From assembly GCA_964017125.1 (NCBI GenBank), contig OZ024903.1:62288578-62352577 (forward strand): a stretch of DNA of 64,000 nucleotides. Reading direction: 5' to 3'. How positions within the stretch are numbered: position 1 is the stretch's first letter; every line of letters starts with the position of its first letter. The translations under genes were made by a program, and so were the position numbers. The notes below the pieces were generated by a model. The model was not told the DNA's origin and did not search any database. It saw only the letters and a program-made list of their open reading frames with translations. This document shows, one piece after another, positions 22,741-33,625 of this stretch. Origin of the DNA: Flabesymbios commensalis (lineage: Eukaryota > Annelida > Polychaeta > Terebellida > Flabelligeridae).

Positions 22741-25700
22741 CACCACTCCCATAGAACTATCCAACTCATTTTCATCTCTGGACACAACTTTCGCTTCCGA
22801 CAAATCACCGCAGCCCCCAAAACCCATCCATACTTCTACACCAAGTAAAACAACAAAGACAGCCCCAAGTAAACCAAATTCTTTCAACCGCCCACTTAGA
22901 GTCTTACACATAAATTTCCAATCAGTCAAAAACAAGACCATAGAACTAGAACATGTTATTCACTCCACCAAGCCTGACATAATCATCGGAACGGAAACTT
23001 GGCGAAATTCAAACAATAATTCGATAGAAATTTTCAAGCCCGATTGGGGATACACTGTATACCGCAAAGACAGACCAAGCCAGTCATATGGTGGAGTCCT
23101 AATTGCGGTATCAAACAATTTAATTAGCTCAGAAGCCACAGAACTGGACACAACTTGTGAAATTCTTTGGGTCCATATAAATTTAATAGGATGCAAATCT
23201 TTACACTTTGGCGCTTTCTACAGACCACCTCGAAACGATTTAGACCCCCTTTTCCAATTAGATGCATCCCTCAGTAGAATTACACACACAACAAATGGTT
23301 ATGTTTGGCTTGGTGGCTTTAATGCTCGCTTTGTCAATTGGACTTCGCTGGTAGTGTCCCCCGCTGCTGGAAGTGAACGACCGCAAAATCAGAAACTTAT
23401 CGATGTATCACTCGACCACAACTTGGAGCAGGTAGTCGATAAGCCAACCAGGGAAGACAAAATTCTTGACTTACTTTTTACGAACAACAAATCTAGCCCC
23501 CAGAAAATCGAAATTTTCCCGGTATTGGAAAACCTGATCACAAAATTGTTTTTGCAGAAATTGATACCCAGCCTTGCCGTATTTCAAAACCAAAACGTAA
23601 CATCTTTCTTTATAGAAAAGCAGACTGGGATGGCATTAGATCAAACCTAAATTCTCTCTATACTAGCATAAAAAATGCCAACCAAGGGTATTCAGCTAAC
23701 GACCTTTGGACAAAATTCAAATCCACTTTAACATCAAGCATGGACGAGTACATTCCACAGAAAAAGCTCAATGGTAAACACCACCTTCCCTGGGTCACGC
23801 CAAAAATTAAGAAAATGATTCGGAAAAGAAACAAAATTCACACAAAATCAAAGAAATTTGCCAAACCATCTGCCAGGATTTCGAAAAAACTCAAAAATAT
23901 TCGGCACAGTTTACAAAAAGAAATGAGACAGGCATACTGGCAGTATATAGAAAATATTATAGACTATTCGGAAGAAGATAACAACTCTGAAAGAAAATTT
24001 AAACAAAAGAAATTCTGGTCCTTCATTAAAAATATGCGAAAGGACTCGGCGGGTGTTGCCCCATTGCGTAGCCAGGGAGACACTTTCAGCGATGCCTCTG
24101 ACAAAGCTAAAATTCTAAACAATCAATTTAGCTCTGTGTTCACTCTAGAACCCATCGGATCCATGCCAGACAAAGGACCCAGTTCCTTCCCTTCTATGCC
24201 CCAAATTGAAATTTCTACTCCTGGCGTTAAAAGACTTTTGGATAACTTAAAACCCCATAAAGCTTCAGGCCCCGATTCAATACCTCCGACGGTCTTAAAG
24301 GAACTTAGTAATGAAATCGCCCCCATACTACAAATTATCTTCCAAATTTCCCTTACAACTGGACAGGTGCCGGACGACTGGAAAGAAGCTAATGTGGCTC
24401 CAATTTTCAAAAAGCACAAGCCAAGTAACTATCGCCCAGTCTCATTGACATGTATAACATCAAAAATTATGGAACATATTATTGTAAGTAACTTGATGAA
24501 ACATCTCGAAATTCAGAACATTCTATTTCCTCTTCAGCATGGTTTTCGGCGAAATCATTCTTGCGAATCACAGCTTCTTTCCCTCTTTCAGGACCTGGCC
24601 AGTAGTACAACTCAAACAGACATGCTTATTATGGACTTTAGCAAAGCTTTCGACAAGGTTCCGCACAAACGTTTAAATTACAAACTCAACTGGTATGGCA
24701 TCCGAGGGGATACACCTGAGTGGATCACAGACTTTCTCTGTTCCAGATCCCAGAGAGTAGTCCTGGATGGTGCTACCTCTGACAGTGCTCCTGTATTGTC
24801 GGGGGTGCCCCAAGGGACTGTCCTGGGACCCATACTCTTTCTTATATATATAAATGACCTCCCTGATGGGGTCGTGAATAGTACAGTCCGCTTATTCGCT
24901 GATGACTGTATTATTTACCGTCCCATCAGATGTAAAAAAGACACCGAACTACTCCAATCTGACCTAAATTCTGTCGGCTCCTGGGAAAAGACTTGGCTTA
25001 TGCAGTTTAATGCCGACAAGTGTTTCACCATGAGGACCGGCAGAAGCAAATCTAAAATCAATGCATCTTACAATCTACATGACCAGCCACTCCAAAGTAC
25101 AGATTCTGTTAAATATCTTGGCCTAACACTTACTCCCGATCTTAAATTTAACTCCCACATCAACAATGTTACAGCAAAAGCTAATAGCGTTCTTGGCCTC
25201 CTGCGCAGAAACTTGAAAATTTCATCGCAGGCTGTCAAGACCCAAGCTTATCAATCTTTAGTCCGACCTCACCTGGAATATGCCTCCACGGTTTGGAGCC
25301 CACATACATCTGATAATATCAAAAAAGTGGCTGGGAATCCCTTGCTGTGCGTCGCAGTAATATGAGACTGCATACAATGTACAGAATAGTGCATACTACA
25401 ATGGGAGATCCCTGGCACAGGTGGTTGACCCTATCCACCAGACAAACACGAGGATTCCATCCGTGGAGGTATATTCCACTGAGCCCGTCAAATGACTCTT
25501 ACAAATTTTCCTTCTTACCCTGCACTATACCAGTCTGGAACAGCCTCCCACTCCATGTTGTCTCCTCTCCAACACTAGACTCCTTCCGCATACGACTGAA
25601 TACTATGTAAACCACAGTGTTTTTTAATTCACCTTTGTTTTCTATGCACAATTTTTGTTTTGCTGTAACCTCCTGTTTTCTCTTTTTGGTTTCAACTAGC

Positions 25701-25808
25701 ACTCTTTAACACGAGTTTCCGACATGTAATATGTGCACACACACCACGGCGTGCAATGCTCCAAGAAAGGAGCGAACGCTGTTCACACAAAGAAGAAGAA
25801 GAAGAGAA
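22699..25808 (+). mobile_element. LINE B: CR1/L2-like non-LTR retrotransposon
   Basis: The APE endonuclease is read from RVLHINFQSVKNK and PDIIIGTETW through GAFYRPP (22890-23330) in decayed frames. A 541-codon frame at 23740-25365 carries the RT: KASGPDSIPP, NYRPVSLTCI, HGFRRNHSCESQL, MDFSKAFDKVPH, SGVPQGTVLGPILFLIYIND and RLFADDCIIY. After QAYQSLVRPHLEYASTVW about 30 codons are missing near 25330 and the frame changes. The C-terminus then resumes (YKFSFLPCTIPVWNSLP, 25500-25560). The tail is (GAA)n at 25791-25808. The motifs fit the CR1/L2 part of the Jockey superfamily. It is dead by frame loss and the internal deletion. Confidence 0.92.
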
Positions 25809-25847
25809 GTATCAGCGACTGGTGCGGCTGGTGATTCCTCTAATCAT

Positions 25848-26287
25848 TTTAGTGTTTCGAGCTGACGTAAGTTAATGCATTTTTAAGCTTGTTTTTTTTT
25901 ACATGTTCAATGTAACTAATATTATTATTTTCTTCTTTATACATACTCTCACTCATTATGTAACTACTCGGTTTCTACGCTTTCCAGACGTTTTTTTTGC
26001 TATATGCAGTAGCTATTTTATCTCTGGTTTTGGTGCGGGAAACTTAAAAATATCATGCCACTGCTGTTCAACTGTAGGTTATTTTAAATAGTTCTCATGC
26101 ATATTTTATTTAACCTGTGCTTGTTTTAGTATATAATGTCGTTTGATTTTAACATGTTTAAGTTAGCTTAGCATGCATATTTTACCGAACTGATCCTGTT
26201 GTATATAGTATTGTACATATGTTCATTTTAATGACGCATAAGTCTGCATAGACTTACCGTCGTCAATAAATATCTATATATCTATCT
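25848..26287 (+). mobile_element. probable 3' UTR and tail of LINE A
   Basis: Non-coding DNA ends in CGTCAATAAATATCTATATA and an (ATCT)n tail. The position, on the far side of LINE B and in the same direction as LINE A, suggests it is the 3' part of LINE A split by LINE B. The link is inferred from order and orientation only. Confidence 0.55.
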
Positions 26288-28985
26288 TCATTTTACTGGC
26301 AGATCTGGTATTGTGGGTATGAATGTTCTTAGAATATGTAAATATGTTTTCTAAGCCTTGGTTACTTAAACCATTGATGCATTTGTATTGCTGGATTGCT
26401 ATGTTGAAGTTTATCCTAGCTTTTAATGGCAGCCATTTTAGTTCAGCAAAAAGATCAGCGCTTCTAATGTTGTAGTCATCTCTTTTGTAATTTTTCGAGA
26501 TTGTACAGAAGAGTATGTGAACATTTTCCCCATATAATGCAACAATAATCTGAGTGTGGTAGTATATAACTGTTGTAGAATAACTTTCTAGAATAAATAG
26601 AAAAAACTTTTAATCTGTTGCAATAGGTAAAGGTTTTTAACAATTTTGTTATAAACATGTTTAATATGTACATTCCACAACAAAGCATTATCAAAATGAG
26701 CACCTAAAATTTTAGTTGTGGAAACCCAAGGTGTCATCAATTTTTAATTCAATTGTAGAATTAACATTCTGAAGTCTCTGTCTACTGGCTACAATCATGG
26801 AACAACACTTTGGCAAACTTAGTACCATATCATTTGCTTTACACCATTCTAAAGCATTTTTTGTGCCAATAAAGAGATTTGATTTAATACGTTTTACATC
26901 ATCACATATGGTGGTCAGAGTTACATCATCAGCATATATAACTTCTTCTGTATTTGATATAGATAACAAAAAGTAGCGGTCCAAGGATTGATCCCTGTGG
27001 AACACCTGATAATATTGTTTTAGAATCTGATAATGTTCGTTTTATACACACTTTTTGCGATTGTGAACTGAGATAAGAAGTGAACCACTTGATGGTTTCA
27101 TTGTTACATCTGTACAATTTAAGTTTTTGCAATAGAATATCGTGATTACCAAGATCAAATGCTTTACTCATGTCAAGTTGAGTCATTCCAAAATATTTCC
27201 CTTTATTTATTACTTTATACATTTTTTCAGTTAGTGTTGGTAAAGCTGTTTGACATGAATTTTGTTTTCGAAAACCAAATTGACTATCAGCTAATAGTTT
27301 ATGTTTCCGAAGAAAAACGTACAGGTGAGTAAATACATGTTTTTCTAATATTTTTGACAAAATGGGTAACACTGATACAGGTCTATAATTTGAACATTCA
27401 CATCCTGATCCGCCTCTGTGAAGTGGTTTTACTTTAGCCTCTTTCCATCTCATGGGAACTTCTCCTGTTAATAAACTATATATAAGGTTACATATATAAA
27501 TGATTGATGGAGTGATTGCAGGCGCAGCCAGTTGTAACACACTGACACTTATATCATTTAATCCAGTTGCTTTTGTTTTTCACATATGTTTTAGCTGTTG
27601 TGGGACAAAATCATTTGTGATATGAAGAATAGAGAAATTAATTAAAGTATCATTTATTTTGTTATCAATTAAATTTGAAATTTTCAATACGGATTTCGTG
27701 TCTAACTCTGATCGTCGCGCAGATATATATTTGTTGGAGATGTTTGTAAAATAATTATTCAAAACATTTGCAACTTCTCTTGGGTCATATATACAATCTT
27801 CACCTATTTGGAGGACAGGTGGTGTGTCTTTTTTATTTTTAGCGCAAACATCTTTTAGATGTTTCCATAAAATTTTGGGATGCTTCTCATTTTCTTCAAT
27901 TGATTTAATATAAAACCTTTTTTTAAACTGTGATTAAATGCACTACTTCATTCCGCCATGCCTTATACAGCACAAAATGTGTTTTCTTTTTATGGAAATC
28001 CCTTGTTATGATGGCGATCCTAATTTCATCATTCATTCATCTCGGTTGACTATCATGTTTTACTTTTTTATGAACAATAGGCATATGTCTGTCAACAATA
28101 TTTTGAAAAATCTCACTGCTTTGTGCCAAAGCTTTGTCGGAAGTATGAAGTGAAAGAATGTTAGACCACGGTGCATTTAACATGTCAGATATGAATTGAT
28201 CTTTATTTAAGTTATTTCTATTTCTGTAGGATATTATTTTGCAATGTTGTTTAGGTTTCACAGGAGCCGCCCTTCGAATAGCACAAACAGGGTAGTGATC
28301 GCTAGCTGCATAACAAGGTACAGAGTGGTTAATAATACAATCGGGATTTGAAGTGTAAATATGATCTATCAAAGTTACAGATTTGGCTGTTACTCTGGTG
28401 GGAGTTGTAATAATTTGAACCAGATTTACACTACCAAGTACATGCATCAGTTTTTGTGTATTATTTTTATCTGGTTTTAACAAATTGTTATTCATATCTT
28501 CGAGAAGGAGTAACTCTTTAGATTCATCATACACATTTTCGAGGTGATCACTAAAAATATCAAGCCAGGAAATTTTAGAGTCAGGTGGTTTATAAAAAAA
28601 GCAAACAAGAATATTTTTTGAGAAAGAAAATACAATTTCTAACCAAATGAGCTCAAGCTCCGTAGTTTCTAAATCTAAACGTCTTTTATATTGTATATTC
28701 TCTCTCACATAGCATATTATACCACCTCCTGATTTTGCAGACAATCTGTCTTTCCTCTCAGTTACATAGTTATGATGTTGAACAAGGTTAACATCTACCT
28801 TATCGTTTAAGAATGTCTCACATAGTCCAAATACACCAGGATTATGTTCGTCTAGGCACATTTTTATTTGGTCTAACTTATTGATCATCAGGGCCCGATT
28901 GCAGGAAAGAAAATCATCTTGTGTTGTTTTAAACACGAAAATGAGATCAGCTAATCCCTTTGAGTAACTCGGTTGAAGAAACGTA
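26288..28985 (-). mobile_element. LINE C: CR1-like non-LTR retrotransposon (antisense)
   Basis: The minus strand reads an endonuclease at 28936-28037 (FGLCETFLND, GGGIICYV, FFYKPPDSKI, LIDHIYTS, ASDHYPVCAI), then a decayed linker. The RT follows at 27540-26890 (RWKEAKVKPLHRGG, NYRPVSVLPILSKILE, FGFRKQNSCQTAL, LDMSKAFD, SGVPQGSILGPLLFVIYI, EVIYADDVTLT). The C-terminal part is at 26703-26290 (SDYCCIIWGKC, HTHNTRSASKMK). At least three frame changes are needed. The reading stops inside the ORF at 26288, exactly where the LINE A tail begins, so the 3' end is missing. Confidence 0.9.
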
Positions 28986-30033
28986 CTAACTTTGTGATTA
29001 GATGATCTGCTATTTGATCCGAATTTTACTAAATAAGCGACATGATTTCCGTATCATGGAAACGTGTACCAAATCATACATAATCGATTTGCTATTCTTT
29101 AGAACGGCCAAATCACCTAACTAGGCTCCTGTCACTGATCGTAGGGCCTATTGAACCACCAGGTTATAGACTGACCTATATATGTATATAAGGCCTATTT
29201 TTATAATCCATAACCATGGTAACGTTTAACATGGTAGTGTAAAATATTTAAATGTTTGGGGGCTGTAGGCATATATATAATAATGAATAAACATAATATA
29301 ACCTAATGTGATATATGTAGACAAAATATATTCATAATTCAAATGTAGACCACATTTGAATTATGAATATATTTTGTGATAGTCTAAAATTATATTAGGT
29401 AGGCATCAAAATATAATAAACCTCATTGACCTAAGAAACTGCCTTGCTGTCACGATATGGAATAGTAAAGAATCTATGCTTAAGATACCATAGGCTTATC
29501 ACAATATAGAACCCATAATATAGGGCCTACACATGGGCCTAAATGTATAATAATTTTGACAAAGGCCTATAAGAAAGCTGTCCTAACTACCGACCATTAA
29601 AGCCCTTTAAGAAGTGATTTCAATATGCCTAGTTGTACCAAATAGTACCAAAAGTCTACTCAATTTCCCTGAAATTAAAAGTCCTGACCTTTTTTCGTAT
29701 ATATCTAGGCAATGTCCTATTCCCTTCTTTTTTGTTGTATACACCTTTGGCAATAATGATCAAATGTTTATTTGATACCTCTTTCGTGAAGTTTGCATGA
29801 GATAAATAATTCAAACAAACTTTTTTTTCAAATATCCTCTTGAGGGTCTATAACTATAAGGTTATAAGTAGTTATATCTAGCTTCAATGATGAACAATTA
29901 CATTCGTTTAAATAAAAACGTAGGCTTGTCAGTCACTTATATTTATACACTGACACTTATTAAACAGGTGTGTTCAATCTGTAGTCTATAGGCCTACTAT
30001 AGAGTGATGTGTACAGGTAGGGGACCTTTTTTA
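28986..30033. other. no gene; palindrome at 29299-29401
   Basis: AT-rich with many TAGGCCTA words. No coding frame of note apart from the palindrome listed separately. Confidence 0.5.
29299..29401. repeat. near-perfect palindrome of about 100 bp
   Basis: The inner arms ACAAAATATATTCATAATTC / inverse are perfect around TAGAC. The outer arms continue as ATAACCTAATGTGA and its near-inverse to ATTATATTAGGT. A small foldback MITE is likely, but no target duplication was resolved. Confidence 0.75.
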
Positions 30034-30078
30034 GAGCTGCTTTTTAACGTTAGTCTATAAAAAGTGACACCAGTGGCA
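30034..30078. repeat. 45-bp direct repeat, left copy
   Basis: It begins GAGCTGCTTTTTAACGTTAG and ends GTGACACCAGTGGCA. The right copy at 31476-31520 is identical by eye and is followed five bases later by the right arm of the 192-bp inverted repeat. Confidence 0.85.
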
Positions 30079-30307
30079 CACGAGCTAATAACAGGCTACA
30101 TAGCCTACTGCCCATCACTAGCCTATACCAGTTGTATACTACCACAGTAGACCCACATCACCAGGGCTGCTCATCGGCATATAGGCAGAAATATATTTCA
30201 CTAAATGACATAAGGTCTGTTGCATCATGATCTTTTATTTTCTTGATAATATTACTAAGCCTAGTCCAAACGTATTTTAGTCTTCTATAGTAAGTAATTA
30301 TTTATTA

Positions 30308-30499
30308 TAGTGACATGCATATACAACATAAGACATAAATATCATGGTCATGAACAATAGGATATGCCGGGCCAATTTAGCTTATAATGTCCCTTTATAA
30401 AAGGTTACAACAAACAAAACGCCTATACAGTGTGCCGAGAAGGAAAGTATTACACATATAAACAGGGCTTCCTCTTAGCCCAAGCTTTGCATATAAAAT
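30308..30499. repeat. 192-bp inverted repeat, left arm
   Basis: Begins TAGTGACATGCATATACAAC and ends AGCTTTGCATATAAAAT. The right arm at 31526-31718 is its reverse complement with only a few differences. Both copies contain GGGCCAATTT...CCGAGAAGGAAAG-type sequence. The arms are about 1.03 kb apart. Confidence 0.9.
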
Positions 30500-30821
30500 T
30501 TAATGTTTCTTCCCAACAATTAGTGATCAAAAGGGTATTTTTTGTTTTAAAGTTAGATTGATGAAATCAATGACAAAGGCTTGGTCAGCATCCAGTGTTG
30601 TGCACACTACACTGTAGGCCTACGCTTGTGCGCCATTCATGTAGGAACGAACTCGCCTAAAAACAGGTGAGTAAAATTGATCAATGGAAATTATAATGTT
30701 TGTGCTAGTGACTTCAACCTGATCGACATAAATCGATCCAATATGATTTTTATATTGATTGCGCACTAATTTCGGTAATATATCAAACTTGGTTTGTCCA
30801 TAATTCATAGTTTTGAAGTCG

Positions 30822-31052
30822 TTAACCCTTTGACTTCCAGGCCGGAGTGCATGCCAGGATCCAGATATACTGGTGTAGGAGTTCTATTTTTCGTCATTTG
30901 AAGCTGGAATTGCTAACGCAATTTCCAGCTTCAAATGACGAAAAATACATAAATGTAGTATATATTTGACGAAAATTTGTGTCATTTTACGGTTACGTTC
31001 ATTGACGAATGACGACGGAAATTTCCGTCATGTATGGTAGTGAAAAGGTTAA
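30822..31052. mobile_element. piggyBac-like MITE with internal hairpin
   Basis: TTAA at both ends. The terminal sequences TTAACCCTTTGACTTCC and (inverse) TTAACCTTTTCACTACC match at 14 of 17. The centre is a 30-bp-arm hairpin, TTTTTCGTCATTTGAAGCTG and its inverse (30885-30947). The same hairpin, in opposite orientation, is inside 60227-60475. It lies between the arms of the 192-bp inverted repeat. Confidence 0.8.
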
Positions 31053-31475
31053 TCTTGACAGGTAAGAACTTTAAACCACCTCCAGAGCAGGGTTAAACTT
31101 ATGACCATTTCTGATACGAGATTAACTTTAATTCCGTTCCTGCAACCGCTCTTAGGATTAACTTGTGGAGTTAGATCATCTTTGGGGTAAACTCTTTCCT
31201 GCAATTGGGCCCAGACTTTTAATTTTTTTCTGTCTAACTTATTGATCAACAGACAGACTTTTAATGTTTTTAACCTTTAAATAATTTTCGAACAAAGTGT
31301 AATTACCATTTGATCATACTTATTTTTCAGTAAAGTTCTACTCGTTGTGGCCACTCTAGCATACATAACTGTTGAATTTATGTTTAAATACTATGCTCAG
31401 AATACAGTAATTAAAGAGTAGCTTTATATAGTTGGGGACAATTATTTATCATATATTATAGTTACAAATCTTTTG
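31053..31475. other. no gene seen
   Basis: A 66-codon minus-strand frame (31049-31249) carries MINKLD and GCAATTGGGCCC sequence resembling the 28870-28910 part of LINE C. It may be a shared repeat fragment. No gene is called. Confidence 0.35.
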
Positions 31476-31525
31476 GAGCTGCTTTTTAACGTTAGTCTAT
31501 AAAAAGTGACACCAGTGGCATTATT

Positions 31526-31718
31526 ATTTTATATGCAAAGCTTGGGCTAAGAGGAAGACCTGTTTATATGTGTAATACTTTCCTTCTCGGCACACTGTAT
31601 ACGCGTTTTGTTTGTTGTAACCTTTTATAAAGTGACATTATAAGCCAAATTGGCCCGGCATATCCTATTGTTCATGACCATGATATTTATATCTTATGTT
31701 GTATATGCATGTCACTAG
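31526..31718. repeat. 192-bp inverted repeat, right arm
   Basis: Reverse complement of 30308-30499. It is preceded by the 45-bp direct repeat copy at 31476-31520. Confidence 0.9.
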
Positions 31719-31846
31719 AATAACATAACAACATATTTTGGCTCCTCAACGGCAATAAGGGAATGTGGACAGACACTCTGTGTCAAATAGCAAAAGAGGT
31801 ATCACTAGGATTAAAACCATTCAAATATCAAATAATTTGTGTGTGT

Positions 31847-33202
31847 CTGGGTGAAACCAAAAATTGGGGTAACTTTGTAGCATCAAAAATGGCAGTGAGG
31901 GGACCATCAAAGATGAGGAAAACCACTTGATGGGTTTGGTGCACTGATCCCAATAGAGCATAGAAAGTCACTGGCTGCGCTAGAATTTTTTTTTTGCTTT
32001 AAAAACGTCATTTTTTAAAAAATGCAACATTCCACTTACTACTCCGTTACCAAATCCAAACCATTTAAACATTGATTTTACTTTGTTTAGCTTGACATCA
32101 CACTTTTAAACGTGATATCCTTATTGAAGCATTATACTAAACAATCATGTTTCAAAACTGCTCAAATTTGACGGGATAAACAAAATCCTTATTTTAACTC
32201 CGTTACCAAGCCAAAAAATACTCAACTCCGTTACCAATTGCTTGGCTCGACATAAATATAAACTGTATATTCTCTTATCATATCATCAATCATAAATGGG
32301 TGCTCTATTTATATAGGGATAACGAGCCATGTTCTAAAAGACTATATCATCAATCATTATGACTATAAAACCCATAAAATTTGGTAATTCACTACTCCGT
32401 TCCCTTTTCTTGGTAACGGAGTAGAGTGAAACGGGGTAGCAGAATTAAAAGTATTCTTGGGATTAATGAAAATATATGGGCAATAATTCAAAGATATATC
32501 ATACGGGTGGAATTAATAGTCCCCATAGCAACATGTTCTAGGCATGCAAGCATAAAACCAACTCGTTTTTAGACCCACAACGATAGGAACGGAGTAGTAA
32601 AAACAAAAGTATATTTTCTAACGTTTTGGTAATTTCTGTTTCGAATAACTTGTCACTCAACAATACTAATTTTTTCAAGCTAAAAAACTCGTAAAAGGCC
32701 CTTCAGTGTGTCAAACTACACTTGATATAATTTTAGTTCATGATTATTCACTTGATGGGGCATGCTACAATGATGGTAACGGAGTAGAGTGCAAATGTGG
32801 GGACATGTATATCCATCAAAATTATATATATCAATATCAATTTTAGGTCGAGTTTTGATCATTGATTAGTTTAAGTGAACAATGTCTAGCCATGAAATGT
32901 AATTATTAGAATTATATTGTGTATTTGTATCCTACAGTGAAGTTTTAAATAGTGGAATTTTCTCTAGAGACATGCCATTTTCCACGTTTCCATGACATAG
33001 AGCGCTCATAAAACCATATATATATATATATATTTTACAAATAATCTAAATATTAATAAGTAATAATGCTCAAACGTGAAGTTGAACCATTTATTTCTAA
33101 TATTTTCATATTTAAATCGAAATGCGGACGTTTTAGGTCCTGGGGGCACTAAATTTATGTAAAATTACCCCAATTTTTGGTTTTACCCGTCTAAACACCC
33201 AG
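31847..33202. mobile_element. 1.36-kb terminal-inverted-repeat element with GGTAACGGAGTAG words
   Basis: CTGGGTGAAACCAAAAATTG (31847) is mirrored by the inverse of the end at 33202, with AACCAAAAATTGGGGTAA shared exactly. The interior repeats ACTCCGTTACC (near 32041, 32203, 32226, 32394) and the inverse GGTAACGGAGTAGAGT (near 32412, 32776). No transposase is seen. Target duplication and superfamily are unresolved. It ends about 250 bp before the FLOT2 start codon. Confidence 0.7.
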
Positions 33203-33448
33203 GGAAAAAATATACCCATATAGGCCTACTAAGCACTATCGAATCGACCCCATGTCATGTATGTAGTCTATGTATTCGCTCTTGAAAGCACTTCAACAGA
33301 TTTGTGACAGTTGTTTGGTTGATTGATTGATTGATTGTCGCCATATTGTCAACAATCTTCTCCAAAACAAACACTTTAGAAGATCAATTTTAGCCGAGTA
33401 TCGTGGTGCTTGCTGAACTTTTCCACATATATAGTTTAATCAAACATT
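33203..33448 (+). promoter_or_regulatory. FLOT2 5' flank / probable 5' UTR
   Basis: This is the only repeat-poor stretch before the FLOT2 ATG. It has a (GATT)n run at 33325-33340. A pyrimidine-rich TTTTCCACATATATAG at 33418-33433 could be a 3' splice site placing the ATG in a second exon. No TATA box or other core element can be asserted. Confidence 0.3.
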
Positions 33449-33497
33449 ATGGGAAATATTCAAACTGTAGGACCCAATGAGGCCCTTGTAATATCCG
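33449..33497 (+). CDS. FLOT2: flotillin-2, coding exon 1 (residues 1-17)
   Basis: Flotillin-2 is a membrane-microdomain scaffold on the cytoplasmic face of plasma membrane and endosomes. It forms hetero-oligomers with flotillin-1 and acts in endocytosis and signalling. This exon encodes MGNIQTVGPNEALVIS plus the first base of Gly17. Gly2 fits the N-myristoylation site. Residue 4 is Ile, as I recall for insect flotillin-2, where vertebrates have a palmitoylated Cys. The start was chosen because MGN is the family N-terminus. The donor is GTTAGT at 33498 (phase 1). The eight exons found give 414 codons of the usual ~428. Intron 1 (33498-50795) is 17.3 kb and full of mobile elements, and the small size of this exon would make it easy to miss. 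Confidence 0.93.
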
Positions 33498-33625
33498 GTT
33501 AGTAGGGCCAACTACACTGGCACTCACTGGGAGTCTGGCAACTGCCAACACTCACTCACTGTGCTCAGTCTCAGGCAACAGTCAAACAGACAGTCTGGCA
33601 ACAGACAAAACCACTGTCACACTGC

